Shown: piece after piece, positions 1 to 9,878 of the stretch | Layout: each line of letters begins with the position of its first letter | Position numbering within the stretch: position 1 is the first letter of the stretch | Assembly (NCBI GenBank): GCA_963823535.1 | Contig: CAWGLZ010000004.1 | Location: 620,001-684,000 of the forward strand | Length of the DNA: 64,000 bases | Source: RPQJ01 sp963823535 | GTDB taxonomy: Bacteria > Pseudomonadota > Gammaproteobacteria > Steroidobacterales > Steroidobacteraceae | Reading direction: 5' to 3' | The notes under the pieces: generated by a model | Databases searched by the model: none | What the model was told of the DNA's origin: nothing | What the model saw: the letters and a program-made list of their open reading frames with translations, nothing else | Position numbers and translations under genes: made by a program

Positions 1-886
1 GCCCGCGTGCCATATGGTTGGAGCCGAACTTGAACAGCGCTTTAGGTTCGCCCGCCGCCCGGTAGTTTGCGAGGAAGTTCCGCTTCATCAGGTCCTCGCG
101 CGCACGGTTCGCCTGGTAGGCGCTCCAGCCTGACTGGCCGACGAACGGTGCATAGATCCTGCGGGAAAGAATCATGTCATCCAGCAGAGGCAGCAGCGCG
201 GCATCACCGGCGCGCTCGAGCTGCGCCCGGAGCCGGTCGAGCTCAACTGGGTCGACCTTGCCCAGGAAGTCGAGGTTGCCCTTCGCCTGCGTCGCCAGCG
301 AGCCGGCGAGTTCACGCGCGGCGGGATCGCTGGTCTGCGCCGCGATGCGTGCCAGCAGCGGTCCGTACGCGCCGATGAACACCTGGTCCAGGCCCCAAAG
401 GCCGCCCTGCGGAGAGCGAGCGGTGCCCGAGAGGAACGCCTCCGCAAGGGCCGCCTCCGCTGACCAGTTGAAGAAAGGCATCGAGATCGCGTTGCCCTCG
501 CGGTGCATGTACTCCGCCAGGGCAGGCACACCGCCATCGCGAAGGCGGTCCTCGATGATTCGCGTCATGTACGGGTCGGTCTCGACGGCGAAGTGCTGGT
601 AGCCAGCTGCCTGCAGCAACGGCACCAGCGCACGGATCGTGTCCGCGATGGTCGCGACACCGTGTTCCTCTCCAACGAGGAAGAAATGCGAGGCTGCGGC
701 CTTGCCCGCAAGGAACGCGGCAGCCGTACCGCTGGCGCGACCGTCGCTGATGGTCAGGACAAGTCGACTGGCAGCGATCGTTTTCGCGAAATCGGCGGCC
801 GGATCCGGGGCAGCGGTCTGGGCGCTGGCCGGGACCGTGATGAGCAGCAGCAAGGCCGCTGCCAGCCAAGCGTGACGACATGGCAT
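1..886 (-). CDS. Secreted protein of unknown function, possible ChaN/TIKI-like fold (3' end outside window)
   Basis: The minus-strand reading frame stays open from an ATG at 886 to the window edge, giving about 295 residues with the C-terminus missing. The start is preceded by a GGGGGGA ribosome site. Residues 1-23 are a signal peptide (basic MPCRHAW, hydrophobic LAAALLLLITV, then PASAQT), so the product is exported. A GEEHG motif lies at about residues 72-76, an ETDPYM segment follows, and KFGSNHMARG lies near the visible end. A Gly-Glu-x-His early motif with a late G-x-x-H motif resembles the ChaN/TIKI and erythromycin-esterase-like folds, but this is pattern memory rather than a search result. 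It lies downstream of smpB on the same strand, about 110 bp away. I do not assign a function. Confidence 0.72.
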   Translation of the reverse strand, partial: MPCRHAWLAAALLLLITVPASAQTAAPDPAADFAKTIAASRLVLTISDGRASGTAAAFLAGKAAASHFFLVGEEHGVATIADTIRALVPLLQAAGYQHFAVETDPYMTRIIEDRLRDGGVPALAEYMHREGNAISMPFFNWSAEAALAEAFLSGTARSPQGGLWGLDQVFIGAYGPLLARIAAQTSDPAARELAGSLATQAKGNLDFLGKVDPVELDRLRAQLERAGDAALLPLLDDMILSRRIYAPFVGQSGWSAYQANRAREDLMKRNFLANYRAAGEPKALFKFGSNHMARG

Positions 887-996
887 GTTGGTAATCCCCC
901 CGACCGGATTATTCAGTCTGGTGTCTACCCCGGCAACCCCCGTTCTGTGAGGCCCAGTCCTGGGTGTCGGGCGTCGCAAAGCAAGGTCCCGGGCGA

Positions 997-1476
997 CTAG
1001 CGTCGCCTCAGCAGCCGCCCCTTCTCCCGCTGCCAGTCCCGGTCCTTTTCGGTGGCCCGCTTGTCGTGCGACTGCTTGCCCTTCGCCAGCCCGATCTCGA
1101 GCTTGACCTTGCCCTGCCGCCAGTAGAGCTTGAGCGGGACCACCGTGTGTCCCTTGCGCTCCACGGCCCCGACCAGCCGGTCGATTTCCCGACGGTGCAG
1201 CAGCAGCTTGCGGCTCCGCGTCGGGTCGGCGACGACATGGGTCGAGGTCGTCTTCAGGGGGGAAATATGCGCCCCGATCAGCCACGCCTCACCGTTCTTG
1301 ACCAGGACGTAGCCTTCGGTGATCTGTGCCTTGCCCGCGCGCAGGCTCTTGACCTCCCAGCCCTGCAGCGACAGGCCGGCCTCGAAGGTCTCCTCGATGA
1401 AGTACTCGTACCTCGCGCGCTTGTTGAGCGCGATCGGGGGCGGGGCATCGTCCTTCGGTTTGCGGGGGGCAGCCAT
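997..1476 (-). CDS. smpB: SsrA-binding protein SmpB
   Basis: 159 residues, the usual SmpB length. SmpB binds tmRNA and delivers it to stalled ribosomes for trans-translation. Visible family features are the N-terminal basic segment ending in NKRARYEYFIEETFEAG, the LQGWEVKSLRAGK strand, and the KLYWRQGKVKLEIGLAKGK core. The lysine/arginine-rich C-terminal tail ends in LLRRR and forms a helix in the ribosome mRNA channel. The ATG at 1476 gives the family N-terminus (MAAPRKPKDD); the frame remains open further upstream, but that extension runs antisense to ratA and is not part of the protein. It is divergent from ratA with a 72-bp gap, an arrangement common in gammaproteobacteria. No tmRNA gene was seen nearby. 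Confidence 0.96.
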   Translation of the reverse strand: MAAPRKPKDDAPPPIALNKRARYEYFIEETFEAGLSLQGWEVKSLRAGKAQITEGYVLVKNGEAWLIGAHISPLKTTSTHVVADPTRSRKLLLHRREIDRLVGAVERKGHTVVPLKLYWRQGKVKLEIGLAKGKQSHDKRATEKDRDWQREKGRLLRRR

Positions 1477-1548
1477 GGCGGGTCGGGGCAAGTCGGTCGC
1501 GCATTCTAACCGCCCCGCATACACTTGCGGCGCGATCGGGGATCCTGG

Positions 1549-1992
1549 ATGGCCATTCGAGAAGTCAGGCGCAGCGCGCTCGTCACGTTCACTCCGGAAC
1601 AGATGTTCGACCTCGTGGTCGACGTCGAGCGCTACCCGCAGTTCCTGCCCTGGGTGGCCGGGGCGGAACTTCACGAGAAGGGAGAGGGCACGCTGCTCGC
1701 GAGCATGGAGATGCAGCGCAGCGGGGTCCGCGAGCGATTCACCACGCGCAATGCGTTCGAGCGGCCCTCGCACATGACCCTGCAGCTCGTGAACGGTCCA
1801 TTCCGACGCCTCGAGGGGCGCTGGACGTTCGCACCGATCGGGGCAGCGGGCACGCGCATCGACCTCGAGATGCGCTTCGAGTTCGCGAATCCGGTGGTCT
1901 CCCTGCTGTTCGGCAAGGCGTTCGAGCAGAGCTGCAGCACGCTGATCGACGCCTTCGTTGCCCGCGCGAGGCAGCTGCATGGCAACGCCTGA
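1549..1992 (+). CDS. ratA: RatA-type START/coenzyme Q-binding protein
   Basis: 147 residues of the polyketide cyclase/START superfamily (COQ10/RatA). The N-terminus MAIREVRRSALV followed by the MFDLVVDVERYPQFLPW block is diagnostic, and the helix-grip fold ends with an F-x-F-A-N-P strand and a C-terminal helix. E. coli RatA was described as a toxin that blocks 70S ribosome association; eukaryotic Coq10 is a quinone chaperone. Which role applies here cannot be read from sequence. The ATG at 1549 follows GGGGAT and starts at the conserved first residue, so an upstream in-frame TTG at 1525 is not needed. The gene overlaps rnfH by 14 bp, so the two are probably translationally coupled. Confidence 0.93.
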   Translation: MAIREVRRSALVTFTPEQMFDLVVDVERYPQFLPWVAGAELHEKGEGTLLASMEMQRSGVRERFTTRNAFERPSHMTLQLVNGPFRRLEGRWTFAPIGAAGTRIDLEMRFEFANPVVSLLFGKAFEQSCSTLIDAFVARARQLHGNA

Positions 1993-2314
1993 TGAGCCCC
2001 GGGTCGAGGTAGCGTATGCGCTGCCCCAGCGACAGGTGGTCGTCGAGGTCCCGTTGTGCGAGGGCATGACGGCCATCGAGGCACTCCGGGCCTCGGGTCT
2101 GCCGGAAGAGTTCCCGGAACTGCAGGCCGCCGGGCTGCCGCTCGGCATCTTCGGTCGCCGGGTCGGCGAGACGGAAGTGCTCCGGGCGGGCGACCGGGTC
2201 GAGGTCTATCGGCCGCTGGCGGTCGACCCACGCGAGGCGCGTCGGCGGGCGGTGCAGTCGGAACGGCAGCAGCGCACCGCGCAGGCGCGGTCGCGGCGTC
2301 AAGGGGGGCGTTAG
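1979..2314 (+). CDS. rnfH: RnfH/RatB family ubiquitin-like protein
   Basis: 111 residues of the RnfH (UPF0125) family, which has a beta-grasp, ubiquitin-like fold. The segment VEVAYALPQRQVVVEVPL, the LCEGMTAIEALRASG helix, and the GIFGRRVGETEVLRAGDRVEVYRPL end match the family. The strongly basic tail after residue 85 (REARRRA to RSRRQGGR) is the typical disordered C-terminus. The ATG at 1979 lies inside the end of ratA; the ratA-rnfH pair is conserved across Proteobacteria. The biochemical role is not settled: the name comes from association with rnf genes in some species, and no rnf genes are present here. Confidence 0.92.
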   Translation: MATPDEPRVEVAYALPQRQVVVEVPLCEGMTAIEALRASGLPEEFPELQAAGLPLGIFGRRVGETEVLRAGDRVEVYRPLAVDPREARRRAVQSERQQRTAQARSRRQGGR

Positions 2315-2320
2315 GCCCGG

Positions 2321-2773
2321 TCAGTCGCCCGGCCGAGGGGCGTCGGGCTGCGGCTGGCTGATGGGCGGTGCCGGCGGCGGTTCTCGAAGCGCGTCGGCCT
2401 GGCCGGAGTCGGGCTTCGTCTTCGGCGGCGGTTTCGGCGCATGGGCCCGCTCGACGGCCCTGACCGTGTCGCCATCGAAGTAGACGATGAAGTGGGCCAT
2501 GTCGACGTTGCGGTCGCGGCCGTGCTGCAAGCGGTACACGTAGTCCCAGCGCTGGGGCGCGAAGGGGTCCGACACCATGGGCGTGCCAAGCAGGAAGCGC
2601 ACCTGGCTGCGCGTCATGCCCACGGTGACCTGGTCCACGAGTTCCTCGCCCAGCAGGTTTCCCTGCTGGATGTCCGGTCGGTACACGCAGCCCGCGGCCA
2701 GGGCGACCGCCACCAGCAGCAGTGCCAGCGCGAGCGAGCGGGGCCTGTCGATGCGGGGTTCCGTCGCGTTCAT
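2321..2773 (-). CDS. bamE: Outer membrane assembly lipoprotein BamE
   Basis: 150 residues. The lipoprotein signal ends in ALAAGC with Cys at about residue 29, so the protein is lipidated and held in the outer membrane. The mature part carries the SmpA/OmlA domain: GNLLGEELVDQVTVGMTRSQVRFLLGTP is spread over two conserved blocks, followed by DPFAPQRWDYVYR and a final FDGDTVRAVE strand. BamE is an accessory subunit of the BAM complex that inserts beta-barrel proteins. The proline-rich tail (about 40 residues from PKPPPKTKP) is longer than in E. coli BamE and is probably disordered. It is divergent from fur, with only 32 bp between the start codons if fur starts at 2806. Confidence 0.95.
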   Translation of the reverse strand: MNATEPRIDRPRSLALALLLVAVALAAGCVYRPDIQQGNLLGEELVDQVTVGMTRSQVRFLLGTPMVSDPFAPQRWDYVYRLQHGRDRNVDMAHFIVYFDGDTVRAVERAHAPKPPPKTKPDSGQADALREPPPAPPISQPQPDAPRPGD

Positions 2774-2805
2774 CTGTCTGGAGTTACCGGCACTGGCCGG
2801 ACATA

Positions 2806-3297
2806 ATGGCCGCGGATGATACAGGAACCGCGCCCCCCGCGCGGTCGCTTCAGGACGCCAACAAAGTGGAACCCTCGCAGCTGCGCCGCGCCGGCTTGAA
2901 GATCACGGTCCCGCGCTTGAAGATCCTCGAAATTCTCGCGGGCAGCCAGCCGCGCCACATGAGCGCCGAGAACGTCTATCGACGGCTGCTCGACTCGAAC
3001 GAGGACATCGGGCTCGCCACGGTGTATCGCGTGCTGACCCAGTTCGAATCGGCGGGCCTGGTAACGCGCCATCACTTCGAGGGCGGCACGGCCGTGTTCG
3101 AACTGAACGAGGGGGAGCACCACGATCACATCGTCTGCACGGACTGCGGCCGTGTGGAGGAGTTCACGGACGACGGGATCGAGGAGCGCCAGCGCGAGAT
3201 CGCGTCACGCCTGGGTTTCGAGATCACCGATCACGCGCTGACCCTGCACGGCCGCTGCGTCCGGCAGAACTGCCCTTACCGCGGGAAGCCGGCCTAG
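2806..3297 (+). CDS. fur: Ferric uptake regulator Fur
   Basis: 163 residues from ATG 2806. Fur represses iron-uptake genes when loaded with Fe2+. The winged-helix DNA-binding domain begins at LRRAGLKITVPRLKILEIL, and the recognition region GLATVYRVLTQFESAGLV is intact. Metal-site residues are seen in HHFEGG, GEHHDHIVCTDCGRVEEF (a CxxC zinc site) and the C-terminal CVRQNC. Canonical Fur proteins are about 150 residues and begin just before the L-R-x-A-G-L-K block, so a GTG at 2866 (VEPSQLRRAG) is an alternative start. That start would leave 92 bp for the two divergent promoters instead of 32. The last 74 bp overlap the end of recN on the opposite strand. Confidence 0.94.
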   Translation: MAADDTGTAPPARSLQDANKVEPSQLRRAGLKITVPRLKILEILAGSQPRHMSAENVYRRLLDSNEDIGLATVYRVLTQFESAGLVTRHHFEGGTAVFELNEGEHHDHIVCTDCGRVEEFTDDGIEERQREIASRLGFEITDHALTLHGRCVRQNCPYRGKPA

Positions 3298-4993
3298 ACT
3301 GCGGCGGCGGGGTCGTCGGGGCCGCGATGGGTGCGGCTTGGAGCATCTCGCGGGCATGCTCTCGCGTCCGGGCCGTGATCCGGCTGCCGCCGAGCATACG
3401 GGCGATCTCCTCCACCCGCGCCTCCGTGTCGAGAACCTGCAGTGAGGTCTGGGTGGTCCCGCCGATGGCCTGCTTGCTCACCCGGACGTGACGGTCGGCC
3501 TGCGAAGCGACCTGTGGCAGGTGCGTTACGCACAGCACCTGGCCCGACGCCGCGAGCGCGCGCAGCTGCCGACCCACCATCTCCGCCACAGCACCGCCGA
3601 CGCCGGCATCCACCTCGTCGAATACCAGGCAGGGCAGGTGGGCGGCGTCCAGCGTCGCCACCTGCAGCGCCAGGCTGATGCGCGACAGTTCGCCGCCCGA
3701 GGCCACCTTGGCGAGCGGTCGCGGCGGCTGTCCCGGATTGGCGCTGACCAGGAACTCGACCTCGTCCTGGCCGTACTCAGTGCAGTGCCCGGGATCGCGG
3801 GTCTCGACCCGTGCCTGGAAGACACCGCCCGGCATGCCGAGACCCTGCATGAACTCCGTCACCCGCAGATCGAGCATTCGCGCTGCGTCACGACGGGACT
3901 GCGAGAGTTCCTGCGCGACATGATCACGTTCCCGCCCCGCAGCGGCCAGTCGGCGCTCGAGGTCCGACAGGTCAATGGCGCCCTGGCGCAGCGTGGCCAG
4001 TTCCCGAGCCAGTCGCTCGCGGAGATCCGGCAATGCGTCGACATCGACGCGGTGCTTGCGCGCGGCGTCCTCGAGGGCTGCCAGCCGCGACTCGACCCAT
4101 TCCTGCCGCGCCGGATCGGCTTCGAGCGCGTCCGCGTAGCGGCGCAGGCCCGCGACGGCCTCCCGGAGGGCAATGGCGGCCTCGTCGATCAAGCCGCCGG
4201 TCTCGTTCAGCGCCGGATCGATCTCGGACAGCTGGCGCAGCACCCCCTGGGCCCGCCCGAGGGCCGCGACGACGTCGCCGCCGTCGCCTGCCAGTAACTG
4301 CTCGAGCTGCGCTACGCCGTCCGCCAGTCGGCCGAGTGCAGCGATTCGCCGGCGCTCGTCGGCGAGTCGCCGTGGCTCGCCTGCCTCCGGATCCAGGGCC
4401 TCGAGCTCAGTGACGTAGTGCGTGAGCAGTTCGATGCGGTGGTCGCGGTCCCGGTCGCCCTGTTCGAAGGCGCGCTTGTCTGCGTCGAGGTCGCGCCACC
4501 GCTGGAAGGCGGCACGCATCTGCGCCGCGCTCTCACGGAGACCGCCGCTCTCGTCGAGCAGATCCCGCTGGTATCCGCGGCGGACCAGCGACTGGAACTC
4601 GAGCTGGCCGTGAATGTCGACGAGCAACTCCCCGATCGCGCGGAGCGCCTGCACCGGCATGGTCTGGCCGTTGACATAGACACGGCTTCTGCCGTCGGCG
4701 GCCACGCTGCGCCGCAGGATCACTTCCCCGTCGTGCTCGACGCCTTGTTCCGCGAGCCAGGCGAGCGCGGCGGCATTGCGAGTGAGGTCGAAGGCGGCGG
4801 TGACTTCCGCACGCCCGGCGCCGTGGCGGACCGCGCCGCTGTCGGCGCGCCCGCCGACCGCAAGCAGCAGCGCATCGACGAGGATGGACTTGCCGGCACC
4901 TGTCTCGCCTGTCAGGACAGTGAAGCCCGGACCGAATTCGAGTTCCACGGCCTCGACGATCGCGAAATCGCGAATCTGCAGGTGGGTGAGCAT
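3224..4993 (-). CDS. recN: DNA repair protein RecN
   Basis: 589 residues of an SMC-like ATPase acting in recombinational double-strand break repair. Walker A GETGAGKS lies at residues 29-36. A long coiled-coil middle follows, then the signature ASGGELSRISLALQ and Walker B CLVFDEVDAGVGG in the C-terminal half. E. coli RecN is 553 residues. The extra length is a low-complexity tail of about 45 residues (APTTPPPQSRPASRGKGSS onward) encoded opposite the end of fur. The ATG at 4993 is 9 bp after the nadK stop, so nadK-recN is probably one transcription unit. LexA control is usual for recN, but I did not identify a convincing SOS box. Confidence 0.96.
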   Translation of the reverse strand: MLTHLQIRDFAIVEAVELEFGPGFTVLTGETGAGKSILVDALLLAVGGRADSGAVRHGAGRAEVTAAFDLTRNAAALAWLAEQGVEHDGEVILRRSVAADGRSRVYVNGQTMPVQALRAIGELLVDIHGQLEFQSLVRRGYQRDLLDESGGLRESAAQMRAAFQRWRDLDADKRAFEQGDRDRDHRIELLTHYVTELEALDPEAGEPRRLADERRRIAALGRLADGVAQLEQLLAGDGGDVVAALGRAQGVLRQLSEIDPALNETGGLIDEAAIALREAVAGLRRYADALEADPARQEWVESRLAALEDAARKHRVDVDALPDLRERLARELATLRQGAIDLSDLERRLAAAGRERDHVAQELSQSRRDAARMLDLRVTEFMQGLGMPGGVFQARVETRDPGHCTEYGQDEVEFLVSANPGQPPRPLAKVASGGELSRISLALQVATLDAAHLPCLVFDEVDAGVGGAVAEMVGRQLRALAASGQVLCVTHLPQVASQADRHVRVSKQAIGGTTQTSLQVLDTEARVEEIARMLGGSRITARTREHAREMLQAAPIAAPTTPPPQSRPASRGKGSSAGRSGRAGSARDR

Positions 4994-5002
4994 GGCCGGA
5001 CG

Positions 5003-5911
5003 TCAGGCGACGGGCGGCTGGCCGTCGCGACCGCCCCGGCCCCAGTGCAGTTTCGAGCGCAGGATGCGGTAGTAGTCGTGTCCGGGCGGGTGCAGCAACG
5101 TCGCAGTCAGCGCGGCACGCGCGATGCGGAGCCGCTCGCCCGGCTCGAGGTCGCTCAGCACCATGCCGTCGCAGACTATCTGTGCACGGGCCTCGTGGCG
5201 CTCGGCCAGTTCGATCTCGACGACGCTCTGTGCGCCCACGACGATCGGCCGGTCCGAGAGCGTGTGGGGACAGATCGGCACGAGCACGATCGCGGCCAGG
5301 CTCGGATGCACGATCGGTCCGCCGCACGAGAGCGCATACGCGGTGGAGCCGGTGGAGGTCGAGACGATGAAGCCGTCGCCACCGTGTGTGTTGACGTAGG
5401 TGCCGTCGACCCACGTACGCAGGTCCAGCATGCGGCCGCTCTCCCGCTTGGTCACGACCACGTCGTTCAGCGCGAGCGCGGTCAGCGACCGGCCGTCGAC
5501 CTGGACGCTGGCCTCGAGCAGCATGCGGGATTCCGGCAGGCAGCGGCCCTCGAGTGCATCGTCGACGCTCTCGAGCATGCGATCGGGACCGATGTCGGCG
5601 AGAAAGCCGAGCCGGCCGCGGTTGACGCCGAGCACCGGGACCGAGCTTGCGGCCGCCAGCCGGGCCGCGTGGAGCATCGTGCCGTCGCCGCCCACCGCCA
5701 CCAGCAGGTCGGCGCCTTGCGCGAGATCGGCCTCCGGTACGAGGCTGACTGGCAGCCGGCCGAACTCGATCCCGAGGTCCGCCGCCGCGCGGACGTGCCG
5801 ACCCCGCTCGAGCAGGTGCGCCGCGAGCCCGAGCATGGCCTCGCCCACCCTCGGATCGGAGGCGCGGCCCGTGAGGGCGACGTTCGCGTAGTCGACGTGG
5901 CCGGTGTCCAT
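5003..5911 (-). CDS. nadK: NAD kinase
   Basis: 302 residues. It phosphorylates NAD to NADP in the cytosol. The family motif GGDGT lies at residues 74-78 in VAVGGDGTMLHAAR. It is followed by LNDVVVTK and the glycine-rich block GDGFIVSTSTGSTAYALSCGG, in which the TGSTAY core is invariant. The ATG at 5911 yields a normal N-terminus; the frame is open far upstream, but that stretch runs antisense to hrcA and codes nothing recognisable. It is followed after 9 bp by recN on the same strand and is divergent from hrcA, an order common in gammaproteobacteria. Confidence 0.96.
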   Translation of the reverse strand: MDTGHVDYANVALTGRASDPRVGEAMLGLAAHLLERGRHVRAAADLGIEFGRLPVSLVPEADLAQGADLLVAVGGDGTMLHAARLAAASSVPVLGVNRGRLGFLADIGPDRMLESVDDALEGRCLPESRMLLEASVQVDGRSLTALALNDVVVTKRESGRMLDLRTWVDGTYVNTHGGDGFIVSTSTGSTAYALSCGGPIVHPSLAAIVLVPICPHTLSDRPIVVGAQSVVEIELAERHEARAQIVCDGMVLSDLEPGERLRIARAALTATLLHPPGHDYYRILRSKLHWGRGGRDGQPPVA

Positions 5912-5988
5912 GGATGTCCGGCCTTTTAGCACGCTGGCGGCGCACCCGGCCAGCGCGCACAGTACGCGAACCGCCCGATTTGCGGCGC

Positions 5989-6018
5989 TTGACTTGTGCA
6001 AAACCGCGTTGCTAGGTT
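5989..6018 (+). promoter_or_regulatory. Candidate promoter of hrcA
   Basis: TTGACT (5989-5994) and TAGGTT (6013-6018) are separated by 18 bp, about 50 bp before the hrcA ATG. The preceding CTTGACT could also act as a sigma-32 type -35 element, which would suit a heat-shock operon. No CIRCE inverted repeat (TTAGCACTC-N9-GAGTGCTAA), the usual HrcA operator, is visible between nadK and hrcA. Confidence 0.35.
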
Positions 6019-6067
6019 GGCGGCTGCGACCGGTCAAAAATCTCCGTGCCGACAAGGATTTATCGGA

Positions 6068-7135
6068 ATGCCGCGCGAAACCGCCGAAGACGTCCTGAAC
6101 GAGCGCGCGCAGCACCTGCTCAGGGTCCTGGTGGAGAGCTACATCCGCGAGGGCCAGCCGGTCGGCTCGCGCACGCTGTCGCGCGATTCGGGCCTGAACC
6201 TCAGCTCCGCGACGGTTCGCAACGTCATGGCCGACCTGGAGGAATACGGTTTCGTCTCCTCGCCCCACACGTCCGCGGGCCGGATCCCGACCGACAAGGG
6301 CTACCGCTTCTTCGTCGACACGCTGCTGCGGCGGCGCGCCGAAGCCGCGGCCGACGACGTGATCGACGAGTTGCGGCGCAGGCTCGAGGACGACCAGGCA
6401 CGCGATCCCAAGGCCATCGTCGCGGTGGCCTCGCAGATGCTCTCGTCCATCACCCATCTCGCCGGGCTGGTGACGATCCCGCGCCAGCCGCACCAGTCCC
6501 TCAGCCAGATCGAGTTCCTGCCACTCTCCGACAACCGCGTCCTCGCGGTGATGGTCGTCAACGGGCGCGACGTGCAGAACCGCATCGTGCAGCTCGATCG
6601 GTACTACTCGGCCGAGGAGCTGCGCCGGGCGGCGAATTTCCTCAACCAGCAGTTCGGCGGCAAGGAGCTGCGACAGGTCCGCGAGGACCTCGTGACGGAA
6701 CTCAAGCAGACCGGCGAGCGGCTGAACCAGCTGATGCTCGATGCCATCCGGGTCGCACAGCAGATGCTCGGCGAGGGCGGGCCGGAAGCGCCGGAGTACG
6801 TGATCGCGGGCGAGACGAACCTGATGGAGTTCGCCGAACTGTCGAACGTCGAGAAGCTGCGTCGCCTGTTCGACGCATTCACGGCCAAGCGCGACATCCT
6901 CAACCTGCTCGACCTCAGCCTGCGGGCGGAAGGCGTGCAGATCTTCATCGGACACGAGTCCGGCTTCCAGATCCTCGACGATTGCAGCCTCGTCACCGCG
7001 CCGTACACGCTCGACAACGAGACCGTTGGCGTCCTGGGCGTGATCGGACCCACCCGCATGGCCTACGAGCGGGTCATCCCGATCGTCGACGTGACGGCCC
7101 GGTTGCTGGGCTCGGCCTTGAATTCGCGCCGCTAG
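6068..7135 (+). CDS. hrcA: Heat-inducible transcription repressor HrcA
   Basis: 355 residues. The N-terminal winged-helix domain has LVESYIREGQPVGSRTLS and the recognition segment SSATVRNVMADLEEYGFV, followed by SPHTSAGRIPTDKGYRFFVD, the hallmark of the family. The C-terminal GAF-like domain ends with TRMAYERVIPIVDVTARLL. HrcA represses chaperone genes and is usually kept active by GroESL. The ATG at 6068 follows an AAGGA site 9 bp upstream and begins the conserved segment, so I prefer it to the in-frame start at 5996. It lies directly upstream of grpE-dnaK-dnaJ, as in many gammaproteobacteria that kept HrcA besides sigma-32. Confidence 0.95.
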   Translation: MPRETAEDVLNERAQHLLRVLVESYIREGQPVGSRTLSRDSGLNLSSATVRNVMADLEEYGFVSSPHTSAGRIPTDKGYRFFVDTLLRRRAEAAADDVIDELRRRLEDDQARDPKAIVAVASQMLSSITHLAGLVTIPRQPHQSLSQIEFLPLSDNRVLAVMVVNGRDVQNRIVQLDRYYSAEELRRAANFLNQQFGGKELRQVREDLVTELKQTGERLNQLMLDAIRVAQQMLGEGGPEAPEYVIAGETNLMEFAELSNVEKLRRLFDAFTAKRDILNLLDLSLRAEGVQIFIGHESGFQILDDCSLVTAPYTLDNETVGVLGVIGPTRMAYERVIPIVDVTARLLGSALNSRR

Positions 7136-7217
7136 GCCCGATATCCGCCTCATCTTGTGCGTCCGGCCGGTCCGATCCGGCCGGAGAGAGAACTTTTCGA
7201 CTACAGGCAAAGGTGAC

Positions 7218-7772
7218 ATGACGACCGAATCCGACCCGACCGTCCCCGCCCCGCAGGAGGGGCATCCGACCGCCGCCGCGGGCGTGCTCGAGTCCGAGCT
7301 GGCCGAGGCCCTGGCCAAGGCGGACGAGAACTGGAACAGCTACCTGCGTGCCGTGGCCGAGACCGAGAACGTGCGCAAGCGCGCGCAGCGCGACGTCGAG
7401 TCCGCCAGCCGCTACGCCATCGAGCGGTTCGCGGGCGAGCTGCTCGAGGTGCGCGACAGCCTGGAACTCGGGGTGGCCGCGGGACCCGGAGCGGATGCCG
7501 CGCGGCTGCTCGAGGGCACGGAGGCGACGCTTCGGCTGCTCAACAAGGCCTTCGAGAAGGCGGGCGTCAGCGTCGTGGACCCGGCCGGACAGCCGTTCGA
7601 CCCGGAGTACCACGAAGCCATGGCCACGCAGCCGAGCGCTGATCAGCCGCCCGGGACGGTCATGGCCGTGGTGCAGAGGGGATACCTGCTCAATGGCCGC
7701 CTGCTGCGGCCTGCCCGCGTGCTGGTGTCCCGCGCGCCCGAGCCGGCATCGCCGTCGCCCGGCGCGGACTGA
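7218..7772 (+). CDS. grpE: Nucleotide exchange factor GrpE
   Basis: 184 residues. It is the cochaperone that releases ADP from DnaK. The family blocks are the coiled-coil start ENWNSYLRAVAETENVRKRAQRD (read over positions 30-52), the RFAGELLEVRDSLE helix, and the beta-domain HEAMATQPSADQPPGTVMAVVQRGYLLNGRLLRPA spread over the last third. The ATG at 7218 has AAAGGTGA just upstream; an in-frame start at 7155 would add 21 residues with no family match. The gene sits 82 bp after hrcA and 68 bp before dnaK. A GC-rich stem (CCGGCCGG/CCGGCCGG, 7162-7183) lies between hrcA and grpE without a T-run, so it is not a clear terminator. Confidence 0.95.
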   Translation: MTTESDPTVPAPQEGHPTAAAGVLESELAEALAKADENWNSYLRAVAETENVRKRAQRDVESASRYAIERFAGELLEVRDSLELGVAAGPGADAARLLEGTEATLRLLNKAFEKAGVSVVDPAGQPFDPEYHEAMATQPSADQPPGTVMAVVQRGYLLNGRLLRPARVLVSRAPEPASPSPGAD

Positions 7773-7840
7773 CTTGAATCCACCCCCGCCGGCCCCCAGT
7801 AAGCGGCCATCGAATTATTGTTTCCACGGAGCCTGAATCC

Positions 7841-9787
<1,947 letters not shown>

Positions 9788-9822
9788 TCGTCCACCAGGC
9801 AGTATGCTTGGCTGACCGAATG

Positions 9823-9856
9823 ACCGCCGTGGGTTTCGCCCGCGGCGGTTCTTCAT
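9823..9856 (+). terminator. Hairpin between dnaK and dnaJ
   Basis: An 11-bp stem ACCGCCGTGGG / CCCGCGGCGGT (9823-9833 with 9839-9849, one G-T pair) has a TTTCG loop and is followed by TTCTTC. The T-run is short, so it may act as an attenuator inside the chaperone operon rather than a full stop. Confidence 0.6.
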
Positions 9857-9878
9857 TCAAGACCGGCACGGACACCGC

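Noticed and set aside
1477..2148. Upstream extension of the smpB frame
   Set aside because: It is antisense to ratA and rnfH and has no SmpB likeness.
5931..5960. TTAGCACGC as half of a CIRCE element
   Set aside because: No GAGTGCTAA partner at the right distance.
5912..7318. Upstream extension of the nadK frame
   Set aside because: Antisense to hrcA; NAD kinase begins at 5911.
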